A stretch of DNA of 64,000 nucleotides, from NCBI GenBank assembly GCA_037074705.1, contig CM073590.1:209542746-209606745 (forward strand), given 5' to 3'. Positions 11,580 to 23,244 of the stretch are shown here, one piece after another. This DNA comes from Zhengitettix transpicula. Its lineage: Eukaryota; Arthropoda; Insecta; Orthoptera; Tetrigidae. Made by a program: the position numbers and the translations under genes. Positions within the stretch are counted from its first letter, which is position 1. The number at the start of each line of letters is the position of its first letter. The notes beneath the pieces were generated by a model that ran no database searches, was not told where the DNA came from, and was given only the letters and a program-made list of their open reading frames with translations.

Positions 11580-13140
11580 TTCCGGTCGTTTTTCATATAA
11601 TTAACATGTGAAAGATATAGGCCTAATAGTCTTTTAGAATTAAAACAGTATTAACTTTCTTAACTATAACATTTAGCCTGCCCACATCCAACGATTTTCT
11701 ATGACATTGTGAAACGCGTCAGTTTTAATGTTCTATACAAGGGATCGTTGGTTCGCACTTTTTCTCGATCGAAACATGCAGCGGGTTCTTCATGAGTGTC
11801 ATGTTGCACGCTTAAATATAGCAAGTAAGTATGTGAAAAAATTTAAAGTTTGCGCATTGAACTCATTGCTGATTAAAAACGTTAAAACAGATTAGTTATT
11901 TGTGGGGTATAACAAAGGTACAACTTAGAGACATCTCCCATAGATTCACCACAGTAACCTACTGCGCAACTGGTCAAAGTCTCGATTGAGGCAAACAGTT
12001 TTCATAATCATTATCTGTAATATTTGCGACAATGTAAGAATTGATAGTTTACATTGACTGAGTGGCATTACCCAAAATCTGAACAAGTCTCTTGTTTGTT
12101 CTCCAAGGGAGAGACGACGTAACTTCGACTTTTCCTCAGAGGTCTTCTAGGAACACAGATACATGTCAAATCGCACAGGATCAGCGTAGCAGGTACGTAA
12201 AAGTACTGACTTTTAAATGAACCTATCCTGGCTGAGGGTAAGAGTAACATGAAAACACAGGACCAGGAGCCAGATATGTGGATTGGTATCCACAACTACC
12301 GAACTGATGAAGCTCGCCAAATGATAAAATCTCGTGTACAGCTATAGAATATATTTGAAAAATCGTTTTACCGCAAGTAAATACCGATAAATACCAATAA
12401 AAATTATCAGTAAATATCAGGTGCTAAAAATCCGACCTTTTTTGCAACTTTGTATGACAAGTGACTATCTGTACAAATCACGGCATTCAGTAAATTGGTC
12501 TGGGATTTATTTTTCTCGGAGGTCGTTGAAATCGACAACAGTTGGTCAGTTTGCATGGAGACAGATTCTTTAGTAACAGATTCGAAGAGAGATGAGTGTG
12601 TCAGAAGTCCGTATAGATGAAATAACTCCTGGCTAGTTAAAGGAGTTCGTACGAAGAAGTGAGATCGTGACGAGTCAGATGAAACAGCTCTGAGCAGTGA
12701 GTTAAAGGTGTTGGAGCAACTAAGAAGAAACTTACTGCGTGTGATGGATAGTTAGTTCATGAAATTAAAGTGATGATCGACCTGTGAGGCGGTGAGCAAC
12801 GAAGTGATGGTTACGAGAATTTAACGAAACTTGTTGAAGAGTTTGAACGCCACCTGAAACGGTCAATAGCTGAAAGAACAGTCAACCTTCGCAGCCACCG
12901 GTCGAAAATCCTGTAGGTTGACTTCCGACGAGTAAATATAAACATCGACAAAAAAAATGTGTTAAGTCCCGATCCATAATTTCCTCTTAGAAAATGAGCT
13001 CTTAAATTAAAACTGAGATAGTAATATTTAGAAATTTAATATAAATGGGAGTATATAAAATTGTAAAAAAATATCATTAAAATCATAATTACTGCAAATG
13101 CCTAAAACATGAATTCAATCATTTATAATAAGTACAGCTG
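11580..13140. other. No feature recognised
   Basis: Intergenic, no exon-like open frame with homology I can name. Positions about 12500-12950 are rich in short GATGA/GTGAG-type words and could be an old retroelement leader, but nothing decisive was seen. Confidence 0.45.
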
Positions 13141-13149
13141 GCGAATGAT

Positions 13150-13385
13150 GTTCAACTTCACTGGTCAGTTGATCATCAAATAATATTTAATCTTAATTTC
13201 ATTGATTTGCTTTTGAGTTTTGTCAACTGACCAGTGCAGTTGTGTCGCTCCAGGCTCTTCTTAGCACCTGAGGAAAGGGACGAGGATCCCAGAAACTTTG
13301 TGCGGTATTTATATTATCACTTATTTTGTCTGTATTTAGCTATCTTTCTCATTATTAATTTTCAATCAGACGTAAGTTTTGCATT
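13150..13385 (+). repeat. Hammerhead-bearing dispersed repeat (family H)
   Basis: The segment has an internal inverted pair, CACTGGTCAGTTGA and TCAACTGACCAGTG, then GTTGTGTCGCTCCAGGCTC, then the ribozyme-like core at 13264-13303, then a tail containing TATTATCACTTATTTTGTC. Pieces of the same order recur near 22640, 29370 and 36845. Such hammerhead-carrying units fit the terminal repeats of Penelope-like elements; that link is inferred. Confidence 0.6.
13264..13303 (+). ncRNA. Hammerhead ribozyme candidate
   Basis: Order: GCAC (stem I), CUGAGGA (fits CUGANGA), stem II GGGA/UCCC with a six-base loop, GAAA, CU, UU, then GUGC. GCAC and GUGC pair perfectly. All conserved core positions I can check are intact. 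The bases closing stem II next to the core are A and A rather than the usual G-C, which may weaken it. Predicted cleavage is after the second U, at 13299. Confidence 0.6.
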
Positions 13386-13705
13386 ATTCAAATCAGCTAT
13401 ACCCTTGGCATTTAAATAACGGTTGTTTGACGAGTATTTATTCAAAATGTTCATCAAATTAAAGAAATGACGCGGATCATTACCTTACACTTATATTGAA
13501 TCACGCCCCATTTCATGAATTGGAACAACATTTATTTTTGCAGTTCAAAGATCGTCAGAACGGAAAGTTATATCCGCAACGAAAAACTAAAATAGCGCGT
13601 TGTACAGCTAACTTAAGACTAGGATGAAAGGAATGGAGATGAAAATACTTGCCTGCTTCCTTCCTACACCATGATTCTACTTATTAGTTACAGAACTGAA
13701 AACTA

Positions 13706-14745
13706 TCTATATATATAAAAATGAATTGCTGTTCGTTAGTCTCACTAAAACTCGAGAACGGCTGAACGGATTTATCTTATCTTAGTCTTGAAATGTTCGT
13801 GGAGGTCTAGGGAAGGTTTAAAAGGCGAGAAAAAAATCGAATAATTTCCGGGAAAACCCTAAAAGCAGCCCTTTTCTATTTCCCATACAAACGTTTTCTA
13901 AATCAAATGTAGAGTCAATTTGAACTTTATTGTATAAATGTCTGTGTGTTTGTCCCCCTATGCGCTCTTAAACCATTCTTCCCATTGCGATGAGACTTTG
14001 GTGAGTTGTTGTGCGCACCCCCGTGAAGGTTCCTGTCGGGTTTTCGAAGCATCAGAAAACTCGCATGGGGTGGACTGGTGTGAGAGTTAAAAAAAACACG
14101 CTAAAACGGTCTATGTGATTAATATTTTCTATCTAGATGTTTTAGTGTATACTTTCAAACCCCTTTTAAGCACTAATAAGAGAGTGGGTTACATAAAAAT
14201 AACGTGAAACAACCGAGATTGGTGTCAAATCCAGGGTTATTGATGTCAGTGAGTTCAATTCTGACATCCACTACTTCAGTTAAGATGTAGTTCAGTCCCT
14301 AGGAGTGGGGGGTGGAAGGGGGTGAAACAAATCTCCTTATAAATCTTAAAAGGGGTAGATCAATTTCTACCACATGATAATTACGATATCGGAAGAAACA
14401 CTGAGGGTTTAAGACGCACCTACCGCCACTAGGGGTGGGTGTGGAAGGGGTGAAATTTAAAACCATTCCTCTAACCGGCCATGATTACCGTCGAATAAAA
14501 CGTTTCCGGGTCGGTTATTTTAATAGTTTCATACTAGAATTTTTAAGTGTCTAATTTCAACTCCAAAAGACAAGGGAGGCGAAGCACCCTTACTGTACCC
14601 TTGGGGAAGGGAGCTATCATGAAAAGTAATGCATAAAAGACAGCGATTAGTGGCGATTCCCGCATTATAGGAGCCGCTGAGTTTAATTCTCGCATTATCC
14701 AGGATGGTAAAAGAAACACCCGGGCAACGCCGGGCTCTCAGATAG
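13706..14745 (+). mobile_element. Helitron-type non-autonomous element
   Basis: The left end is TCTATATATATAAAAATGAA after an A, and near it lie GTTCGTTAGTCTC and CTCGAGAACGGCTGAACGGA, a start common to insect Helitron-like repeats. The right end carries the hairpin-forming CCCGGGCAACGCCGGG and finishes ATAG before a T, close to the canonical CTRR end. The A/T flanks fit Helitron insertion. No Rep-helicase is encoded. The interior (about 14100-14740) holds roughly two copies of the ~280 bp unit that is greatly amplified at 16917-21597. Confidence 0.75.
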
Positions 14746-15308
14746 TTGGATATATATTTGACATATTGAAGAAGAGAAGAAGAAACCAAATGGAAAATAT
14801 TTCGTACGAATTAGATCTCCAATTATATATGCAGTAAAACGTATAAGAAATATGAAATAACAGGGATGGGACAGTTTTTAGAAACGGGAAAATGAGTAGA
14901 GAAAAAAAGCCATTAATTTGAGTCATGATCGCAGTTAGATCTTTAAGTATGATGTTAATATTCAGAATTACCGAGTTACTGAGTAAACGTAGACAAGAAA
15001 TCCAGACAATATCAACATTAGAGGATCTTCATTTTTACCATCACCTCGAATTTCCCAAAAAATTTACAATTTTATTTTACATATAGCGCATGTGTGAGAA
15101 CACAAAAATAAATACTTTTTTTACTCTAGTCTACCACCAGTACATCGGAAATTAAACCTCTACCATTTAAAAAAATATCTAAATAATAGGCGTCATTCAA
15201 AGATTTATTTAATCATATTTACTCTTAATTTCATTGATTTGGCAGAAATTTGAATACAAAGGAATAAAAATCGTTAGATAAGTATTTTTACTTTCAGTTT
15301 TTCAGTAG

Positions 15309-15314
15309 TTTATT
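15309..15314 (-). promoter_or_regulatory. Probable polyadenylation signal of the peritrophin-like gene
   Basis: AATAAA on the minus strand, 108 bp beyond the stop codon. Confidence 0.5.
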
Positions 15315-15421
15315 TTCAGCAGTTTTGTTGAACTATAAAATGGAGTAATTAAGCATCACTTACAACATTCTTAGGTAACCGATACAGGAATTTTGACTCC
15401 AATCGTTGTGATATTTCGACT

Positions 15422-15982
15422 TCATGAGCACGTAGAAGTGTCCGGGTCGTAAATTCCGTGCCCAGAACACTTGTGAAGTTCGGGGTAAATATAAAGGTAG
15501 ACTGGGTCGCGAATACACACGTAGTACAGGCTTTTATCATCATCCACGACTCCTGAATCTCCAACTTCGGTGCATCCCTTGATCCTCCCGTTCCTGTTGC
15601 ATACGGGACTCGTTGTAGACAGGTCACAAACTTTCTTTGCGACGTCGTACGCTGTGTTATTGCATTTTATCTGCTGTTTTTTAAACGGAGGGGCGGTTCC
15701 AGTGCAGTTGTAGAACGTTGAACAGTCGTACAGGTCGGGGAAAAGCCCCGCAGACCTGCAGGTGAAGTTGTGTTCCGCAAAGCAACTCAGGCCCTCATCC
15801 TTGGAGCACGTGCCGTTGATGGAATTGCAGAGGGCAGCGTCAGTGCAGTTCCTAAGGTGTACGGGCTTCTCGTTCGCGCCCACGCAGTAGTAGAGCGACT
15901 GGCAGGTGGAACTGCACACAAAGCCTTGGTAGTGACAATTAGGAGGAGTCGCTGCCCACACAAAAAATAAGAAGCATACTAT
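15422..15982 (-). CDS. Peritrophin-like gene, exon 2
   Basis: Begins after acceptor TTGCAG (plus-strand positions 15983-15988) and ends at TGA (15422-15424). It carries the hydrophobic end of the signal peptide and all three cysteine-rich blocks. Confidence 0.85.
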   Translation of the reverse strand: MVCFLFFVWAATPPNCHYQGFVCSSTCQSLYYCVGANEKPVHLRNCTDAALCNSINGTCSKDEGLSCFAEHNFTCRSAGLFPDLYDCSTFYNCTGTAPPFKKQQIKCNNTAYDVAKKVCDLSTTSPVCNRNGRIKGCTEVGDSGVVDDDKSLYYVCIRDPVYLYIYPELHKCSGHGIYDPDTSTCS

Positions 15983-16386
15983 CTGCAACATACACGTAGA
16001 GAAATCAGTCGTAAAGTGTCGTCGGAAGAGGGAAACTGCGTAAACGTGACCCAATTACCGCTAAACGCACTCCGTTTACAATTATGAAGCTTTGAATCCC
16101 CATAGTTAACAATCAGGAGGTAAATATTTCTATATAGTTACAGTTTCACAAAAAATGGAAGAAATGTATGAATATAGTTTTGAAAACCCTTTCTCACGTG
16201 TAGAGACCGTTCAATTAACATTAAAACTCAAAAAATTTCTAGTTCTCCCTGATAAATTAGTTTAAAATGAAGTGTAAATATCATTATTCATTAAATACAG
16301 GAAAACAAAATCGACCAAATAATATTACCTTTAAATAACTAATTATATTCACTCACCAAAAGAGGCAACACGTTTGAACATGCCAT
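15422..16386 (-). CDS. Secreted chitin-binding (peritrophin-like) protein, 196 aa
   Basis: Two exons, 16357-16386 and 15422-15982, are joined in phase 0 (donor GTGAGT, acceptor TTGCAG). The spliced start MACSNVLPLL joins IVCFLFFVWAA to make a good signal peptide, with mature protein from about TPPN (residue 22). The mature part has three cysteine-rich blocks: about residues 26-78 (with QSLYYCVGAN), 83-140 (with YDCSTFYNCTG) and 146-195 (with KSLYYVC). The spacing of Cys and aromatic residues fits the CBM14/peritrophin-A chitin-binding domain; the third block is the least regular. Such proteins bind chitin in the peritrophic matrix or cuticle. The exon-2 frame stays open further upstream, but the spliced start is preferred because it completes the signal peptide. 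It is flanked by Helitron-type repeats on both sides. Which chitin structure it serves is unknown. Confidence 0.82.
16357..16386 (-). CDS. Peritrophin-like gene, exon 1 (10 codons)
   Basis: Thirty bases encode MACSNVLPLL and are followed by donor GTGAGT. The phase-0 join to exon 2 makes a continuous hydrophobic signal sequence. The intron is 374 bp. Supported by splice signals and by the sense of the product only. Confidence 0.7.
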
Positions 16387-16916
16387 GTTTTGTTTTACCT
16401 TCCTTCCTATGAATTAAAACCTGAATGACAGAAAATTATGTTATCGTGCACCCAGTATTGCTATTCTTTGTTAATATCTTATCTTTGTTAGATTTGAAAT
16501 AAGATGATGGATGAACTTTATCGTTTTGACAAGTTACAAAACTTTTAATGCAAGGACTTTAAATTATATTAAACATTTCCATCAATTTCCTTGAATATAC
16601 TGTTAGATGGATTGCTTCATTGCTATAATGATTACAGTGGCGACTCTGGAGTTATTTTATGTTATGTGCCCCAAGGAACGATTTTTACGAGGATAACTAT
16701 GTAAAATATTATTAATACTGCAATAGTGATAGGGTTAGCAATACTCAGCGTCAAATGACCCGACCTGTAATATGCTACATTTTTAATTCCGTCTACATAG
16801 TATTTTCCTTCGCACATATTTTAAACAAAGTTTATTTTAGAAACAATCAACGAATGATAGCACTGTATATGCTAACTGGCCCACAACACCGAACGGAGGC
16901 ATCTTGTCGAGCTTTA

Positions 16917-19900
16917 TATTTTTAGGGGTAAAATATATTGATAGTGTTTCTACCTATGTTATCTGAATGTAATTTTCATCCCCTACACCCTGGGAAAAAA
17001 GCACCCTTAGGGTTTGGGGTGGAGAATACAAATCTACACCGGTGGATCAAATTTCACCAAATTTCGTACACGTATTCTTTGCGACCAGGAAACAAACACT
17101 GTCGAGGTGAGACGCGTCTACCACCCCCAGAAGCGTGGGTGGACAGGGGTGGAAATATTTAAACATGCTAAAACAGTCGATATTTGAGTCGGATAAATAT
17201 TTTTAGGGGTCAAAGATATGATAGTGTTTCTACCGATGTTATCTGAATATAATTTTCATCCTCTACACCCTGGGAAAAAGGCACCCTTAGGGTTTTGGTG
17301 CAGATGCTTTACAGGAAAATAACGCGAATACGACCGAGATTGGAGTCAAATCGTAGATTATGGATGCCACTTAGTTTAGTTATAACATTCAACTTAGCAT
17401 TAACCCCTCAGAGGCAGGGGTAGCGAGATGGAAATTTTGGAACATGCAAACACGGCAGATATTTGCGTTGAATAAATATTTTTTAAGGTTAATTATATTG
17501 ATTGTATTTCGACTGATGTTGTTTGTGTATATTTTCAACCCCTTTCAGCATGCGATGGGAGCACCCTTATATGTGGTGGTGGAGGGGCGTTTCATATAAT
17601 TAACGCCAAATCAACCGAGATTCGAGTCAAATCGGTGATATGGATGTCGCTGAGACTATTTATAACAAACTGAGAAACTCACAGGGGTGGGTGGGAATTG
17701 TTGGTGATGAGAAGGGGTGGGCGGGGAAAGAAATTTTCAAACATGCTAACCGGCCGATTTTTGCGTCGAATCAATATAATTCGGGATCAATAGCATTTAT
17801 ATAATTTCACTGCATGTTATCTGTGTATAATTTCAACTTGTTTAGGCATGGGAGTGATGCACCCTTAAGGGTTGGGGGGTGGACTGCCATTACATGAAAT
17901 TACTCAAACACATTCGAGTTTCGAGTCGAATCCAGGGTTATATTTGTCACTGTGTTTAATTATGACATTTAACTTACAGTTTAACTTTCTCAATCGGGGA
18001 TGGACGGGGGTTGAAATTTTCAAACATGTTAAGCAGTCGATATTTGCGTTGAATAAATATTTTTCTGGTTCACTGAGATTTATTATATTTCTCTACATGT
18101 TCCATGTATTTAATATAACCTCTTTCGGGATTGGAGTGGAGCACTCTTAGGGAGGGGGGGTTGAGTAGATTTATATAATAATAAAGCAAACACAATCGAT
18201 ATTGGACTCAAATCCAGGGTTATGGTTGTCAGTGAGTTTAAGTATGATATTCAAGTTGCCGTTTAAGTTCCCCAAGCGGGGGTGGTTGGGGGTGGAAATC
18301 TTCAAACATGCTAACAAGGCCCATATTTGAGTCTGATAAATATTTTCCGGGTAGAAACGATTAATAGTGTTTGTACCAATGTATGTCAGTAAAATTTCAA
18401 CATTTTACGGCATGGGAAAGGAGCACCCTAGGGGTGGGGGTGGATGAATGTTACAATAAAATAACTCGAATACAACCGAGACTGGAGTCCAAACCAAATT
18501 TATGGATAACGCTGAGTTTAATTACGACATTAAACAAGCAATTAACGTCCCAGCGACGGGGGTGGTCGGGAGTGGAAATTGTCAAACATGTTAATCTACC
18601 GACTTTTGCAACGACGAAATATTTATCGGGATCAATGTGATTCGTACAATTTCTCTACATGTTCTCTGAATATAACTTCAACCCCTTTCGGGCTTATCAG
18701 TAGAGCACCTTTAGGGGTGGGGTGGAGGAACGCTTCAATAAAAAACGCGAATACAATCGAGATTGGAGTCAAATCCGAGGGTATGGATGTCGCCGAGTTC
18801 AATTATAGCATGCAATTGGCCATTTTACCCCAAGGGGCGGGAGTTGATGGGATGGACAGGGATTGAATTTTTCTAACATGTTAAACGATCGATATTTGCG
18901 TCAAGTAAATATTTTTAAAGGATAAATACAATTAATTGAAACATTGATAATAAATCTACCGATGTTGTTTGTAAAATTTAACCCTTTTCGGCATGAGAGG
19001 GAAGCACACTTACGGGAGGGGGTGGAAACATTCAAACATGCTAAAACAGCCGATATTTAGGCTGATAAATATTTTAAGGTATCGAAGAGATAGTGTTCCA
19101 ACCGATTTTATATGAGTATAGTTTCATCCCTTACAGGATGGGAAAGGAACACTCTTAGGGGTGAGAGTAAAAAAATAAATTATGCGAATAAATCTGAGAA
19201 TACAACCAAATCCAGGGTTGTGGATGTCGCAGAGTTTAATTACGATATTCAATTGGCCATCTAACACCCAAGGGCAGGGGTGAACCTGGCATGGAAATTA
19301 TTTAACATGTTAAAAGGTCGATATTTGCGTGGAATAAATATTTTTAAAGGATAATTACATTTATAGTATTTCCACCCATTTAATGTTTGTAAAATTTCAA
19401 CCCCTAGCGACATGAGTGACATCACGCTTAGGGGTGGGTGTGGAGGTAAGATACCGGAAAATAACAACCGAGATTCTATTCAAATCGAATATAATGGATG
19501 TCCCTGAGTTTATTTATGACAATCTAAGCAGCCCGCGGTGGTGGATTAAGGTGGGAGAAGTTGGGCGATGGTAGGTAAGGTGTAGAAATTTTAAAATAAG
19601 TAAAGCTTTGAATTTTGCGTCGAATAAATATATACAATGAGATCATTAAAATTTCACTACACGTTCTCAGTGTTTAATTTGAACCCATTTCGGGATTGGG
19701 AGGGAGCTTACTTTAGGAGTGGGGCTCAACGGGAATTAAAAATAAATAACGGGAATAAAACCGAGATTAGAGTCAAATACATGGTTATGAATGTCGCTGG
19801 GTTTAATTATGACATTTAAATAGTCATTTAACTCCGAGGGGTGGAGATGGACGGGAGTGGAATTATTGAAGCAAGAAATTACAACCGATATTAGAGTTGA

Positions 19901-21597
19901 ATCATATTTTTCAGGGTTAATTAGATTTATAGTATTTATACCCAAGTTGTGTGTGTAAAATTTTAACCCTTCTTGCGGCATGAGGGAGGTGCATGGTAAG
20001 GGGTGGTGGTGGATTGGGACTCATAAAAAAATAACACGAGAAAAACCGAAATTCGAGTCAAATCGAAATCCCCTGGGACGGGATTGGACGGGGTGAAATT
20101 CTTCAAACATGTTAAATCATCGATTCGTGGAATAAATAAATTCCAGGGCCATTGACGTTGATAGTATTTCTACCGATGATGTTTGTAGGCATGATATGGG
20201 GGGAATGATAGGGGGTGGAGGGTATTTACAAGAAAATAATGCAAAACCGAGATTCAAGTCAAATCGAAGGAAATGGATGTCGCAGAATTTATTTGCGACA
20301 ATCTGGGCAACGCGCGGGAGTGAGCTGGGTTGGAATGAGTTGGGCGGAGGTGTACGGGGGATAGAAATTTTAAAACATGTTGACCGGCAGCTTTTTCGGG
20401 ATCAATTAGATTAATAAAATTTCTCTACATTTTGCCCATGTATAATTTCAACATATTTCGGGATTGGGAATGGAGCTCCCCTTAAGGGGAGTGGAATTAC
20501 ATTATAATGATGCAAAAACAACCGACATTGGAGACGAATCCACGGTAATGGATGTCAATGAGTTAAATTATTACATTCAACTAACCGTTTAACTGCCCCA
20601 AGGAAGGGTTGGCAGGGATGTAAATTGTTTAAATATGTTAAAAGGTCGAAACGTGAATAAATCCCCGATTGGAGATATAGGTGAAAGTGTTTATGACAAC
20701 GTGGGATATTCACGGTGGTTGGCGGTCGTGTGCGGGGGTGTGAGGGGATTGGCGCAGTTGGGCGGGGAAATAAATTTTCAAACATGTTAACCGGCTGATT
20801 TTTGCTTCGAATAAATATATTTCGGCATCAATGAGATTCATAAAATTTCTCTACACGTTCTGTGTGTATAATTTCAACCCCTTTCGGGCTTTGGAGGGGT
20901 GCACCCTTAAGGGTAAGCGTGAAGTGGCATTACATAAAAAGAAAACAGAAAGTATCGAGATTGGAGTTGAATCCGGGGTTATAGTTGTCACTGAGTTTAA
21001 TTACGTCATTCAACATGCCGTTCAAGTCCCCGAAGCGGGAGTGGGGGGGAGGGGGGGTTGGAAATTTTCAAACATGTTAAACGGTCGATATTTGCGATAA
21101 TTATTTTCTGGGGTTAATTACTTTGATTTTATGTATATCGATGCTGGTTGTGGATAATTTCAGCCCCTGTGAGAGGAGCAATCTTAGGGGTGGAGTGGAG
21201 GTACGTTAACTAAAAAAACGCGAAAACAACCGAGATTCGAATCAATTCAGAGACTATGAATGTTGCTGAATCTAGTTGTGACAACCTGGGTAATGCGACG
21301 GGTTTGGGAGGTGATGGGCTGGGGTAGAAATTTTCAGACAACGTAATCGGTCGATTTTTACGTGAAATAAAAACTTTTTGATTATCGCACATTTGTGGGG
21401 GTGGTTATCTTCTAATATGTAAAAACGGCCGATATATTTTCTCAATGACTTCAACCCCCTTCGGCATGGGAGGTGAGCACATTAGGCATAGGGTTCGAGG
21501 AACGTTACATAAAAATAGCGCAAAAGCAACCGAAATTGGAGTCATATGGGGGGTTATAGATAAATGACATCTCGGGCAACGACGGGCACCCAGCTAG
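16917..21597 (+). repeat. Helitron-associated tandem array, ~17 units of ~280 bp
   Basis: A landmark of the form AACATGYTAAANNGNCGATATTTGCG recurs near 17163, 17443, 17737, 18023, 18304, 18584, 18874, 19037, 19303, 19594, 20105, 20376, 20632, 20780, 21072 and 21403. Most spacings are 260-295 bp, with short units near 18874 and 20632. Each unit also carries ACCGAGATTGGAGTCAAATC-like sequence, a GGGGTGG-rich stretch and TTTCAACCCCTTTCGGC. The array ends in CGGGCAACGACGGGCAC...CTAG followed by T, a Helitron-like 3' terminus. No canonical 5' terminus was found at the left edge. Open frames inside are chance products of the repeat. Confidence 0.88.
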
Positions 21598-21599
21598 TA

Positions 21600-22640
21600 A
21601 AAAATAAAATTGTTGATATGAGTTTGACCAGCTATTTCATTAACAGATCTTACAAGCAATTTCAGATGCCTTGGTTTATCTTATCAATGCAAATCAATTA
21701 GAAGCAGTACCTTTCCAACACACCCATTTCTAAGAGAGGTGATAGACATCCCAGACAGTTACCATCCCATTAGTATAGTATCTAATTTTTTTCACTGAAT
21801 CGTTGGTATATAAAACAGTTTAAAGAATATTTCAGCTGTGTTACTTACAATAAACAGTATGGTTGTTTTCAAGGAAAATCAACCATCCAAGCCATTGAAT
21901 ATGTGGTAAAAAGCATTGTTAACATATAAGGGTAAGAGCCTAACCTCATTATCTATGAGTGATTTAACTAAAGAATTTGTGTGTCACATGATCTACATCT
22001 GTCAAAAGTAGAATATTATGTGATAGATTCCCAATTCTTAATACAGTCACACAAGCAATAGGAAACAAATTCTGTCGATTAAAAAGTCTAATGTGTTCCA
22101 TAAAATATGATGTGCCTCATGTATCAATACTTCACCCTTTCATGTTTATAATATCTATTAATGATTTTGCATATAACATACCTGTAGAATTTTTTGAATG
22201 TTAATTAGAATCACTATGAATACTAATAATTTTGCAATTGATTTAACATTTCTTAAAATATAATTTGAAAGATTTATAATGGCAAAATCATAGACCTGAA
22301 TTATGTGATTATCATAATTCATTGAACACTAATATAGTGATCAATAGTTAGTCAATATCCATAATAAACTCTAGACAAACAGTTGTAATATGTCACCAAT
22401 GTGGTAAACTTCGAAACCTGAAGTTCACCTTCAGTCAGCCAACTTTTGTTAACTTAAAAACATCATAATTTCTACTTTTCCTTCTCAATCATCTTATACT
22501 CATACAATACATAATGCTCATACATTGTGTATTTTCTTTTTTAATAGGGTCATCTATAATGCAGCTTTCAGCCTATCACGAAATATTCCAATAAAGTAAT
22601 ACTTAGTTAAAATGAAAAAAATACATCTGTTTTGAAAAAT
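21600..22640. other. No feature recognised
   Basis: AT-rich DNA between the tandem array and the next repeat cluster, with no exon-like open frame. Confidence 0.45.
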
Positions 22641-22781
22641 AATCAGACGAAATAGCCAAATACAGGCAAAAGAAGTGAAGATATAAATACCACACCAAGA
22701 GTGACACAACCTCACAATTCAGTTGAGTAACTCAAAAGCTTTTTAATTCACAGATGAAAGAAACAATGTTTCCAGAAACGT

Positions 22782-22790
<9 letters not shown>
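22640..22790. repeat. Family H fragments in opposed orientation with a degenerate hammerhead core
   Basis: The left part, on the minus strand, carries the family H tail (GTATTTATATCTTC, CTGTATTTGGCTA) and the GTGTCACTCTTGG segment. The right part, on plus, has CAGATGA, a perfect 5 bp stem II (GAAAC/GUUUC at 22760-22764 and 22768-22772), then GAAACGUU followed by GUGU. The core U4 is A, so the motif is probably inactive. Confidence 0.5.

Positions 22791-22828
<38 letters not shown>
22783..22828. repeat. (GT)n(TA)n microsatellite
   Basis: A GT run passes directly into a TA run at the left of the large fold-back element. Confidence 0.9.
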
Positions 22829-22832
<4 letters not shown>

Positions 22833-22947
22833 TGTAATAGTAAGAATGTGACATTGTCAAAAATATTAGTATGGAAAGGATAGAGAGATAGGTTGTGGCT
22901 TACCTGAAAGTGAAGTGCGGTGTCGCCATGAGGAACTGAAGGTTGTT

Positions 22948-22988
22948 CTTCAAATTTTCGGAGGCTCTCAGCCTCCTTCTTCAGGAAG
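22948..22988 (-). ncRNA. Hammerhead ribozyme candidate, intact core
   Basis: Minus strand order: CUUC (stem I), CUGAAGA (fits CUGANGA), A, stem II GGAGGCU-GAG-AGCCUCC (7 bp), GAAA, AU, UU, GAAG. CUUC pairs with GAAG. All core positions fit the hammerhead consensus with the minimal stem III seen in retroelement hammerheads. Predicted cleavage follows the UU before GAAG. This is the best copy in the window. Confidence 0.72.
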
Positions 22989-23054
22989 GAGTGTTACACC
23001 ATTCCGTGCACCGGCCGGCTGCAGACTGCCGGTGCACAGAATGGTGTAACACTC

Positions 23055-23095
23055 CTTCCTGAAGAAGGAGGCTGAGAGCCTCCAAAAATTTGAAG
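23055..23095 (+). ncRNA. Hammerhead-like motif, core G changed to A
   Basis: This is the mirror copy of 22948-22988 on the other arm. It has the same stem I (CUUC/GAAG), CUGAAGA and 7 bp stem II, but the base after stem II (23084) is A instead of the invariant G of GAAA. Expected to be inactive or weak. Confidence 0.65.
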
Positions 23096-23173
23096 AACAA
23101 CCTTCAGTTCCTCATGGCGACACCGCACTTCACTTTCAGGTAAGCCACAACCTATCTCTCTATCCTTTCCATA

Positions 23174-23177
<4 letters not shown>

Positions 23178-23242
<65 letters not shown>
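23178..23242. repeat. (TA)n microsatellite
   Basis: Uninterrupted TA dinucleotides abutting the fold-back element. Confidence 0.95.

Positions 23243-23244
<2 letters not shown>

Larger units (their letters stand above)
22864..23179. mobile_element. 316 bp fold-back with a hammerhead-like motif on each arm
   Basis: Near-perfect inverted repeat: arms 22864-23014 and 23029-23179, loop of 14 bases. The outer ends are TATTAGTATGGAAAGG and its near complement; the inner ends are GTGCACCGG/CCGGTGCAC. A TA run follows immediately on the right. Each arm, read outward, contains a hammerhead-like core and then a segment ending TTTCAGGTAAGCC. No coding function is credible. Inverted terminal repeats carrying hammerheads are a known habit of Penelope-like elements; assignment to that class is inferred. 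Confidence 0.8.

Noticed and set aside
12500..12960. Possible retrotransposon leader or SINE
   Set aside because: No terminal repeats, primer-binding site or pol III boxes could be pointed to.
17872..21454. Many 60-95 codon open frames inside the tandem array
   Set aside because: They recur with the ~280 bp repeat unit and are not conserved in frame between units.
22900..23160. Exon-like segments ending TTTCAGGTAAGCC in the fold-back
   Set aside because: The splice-like words sit in both arms of a palindrome and open frames do not resemble any protein.
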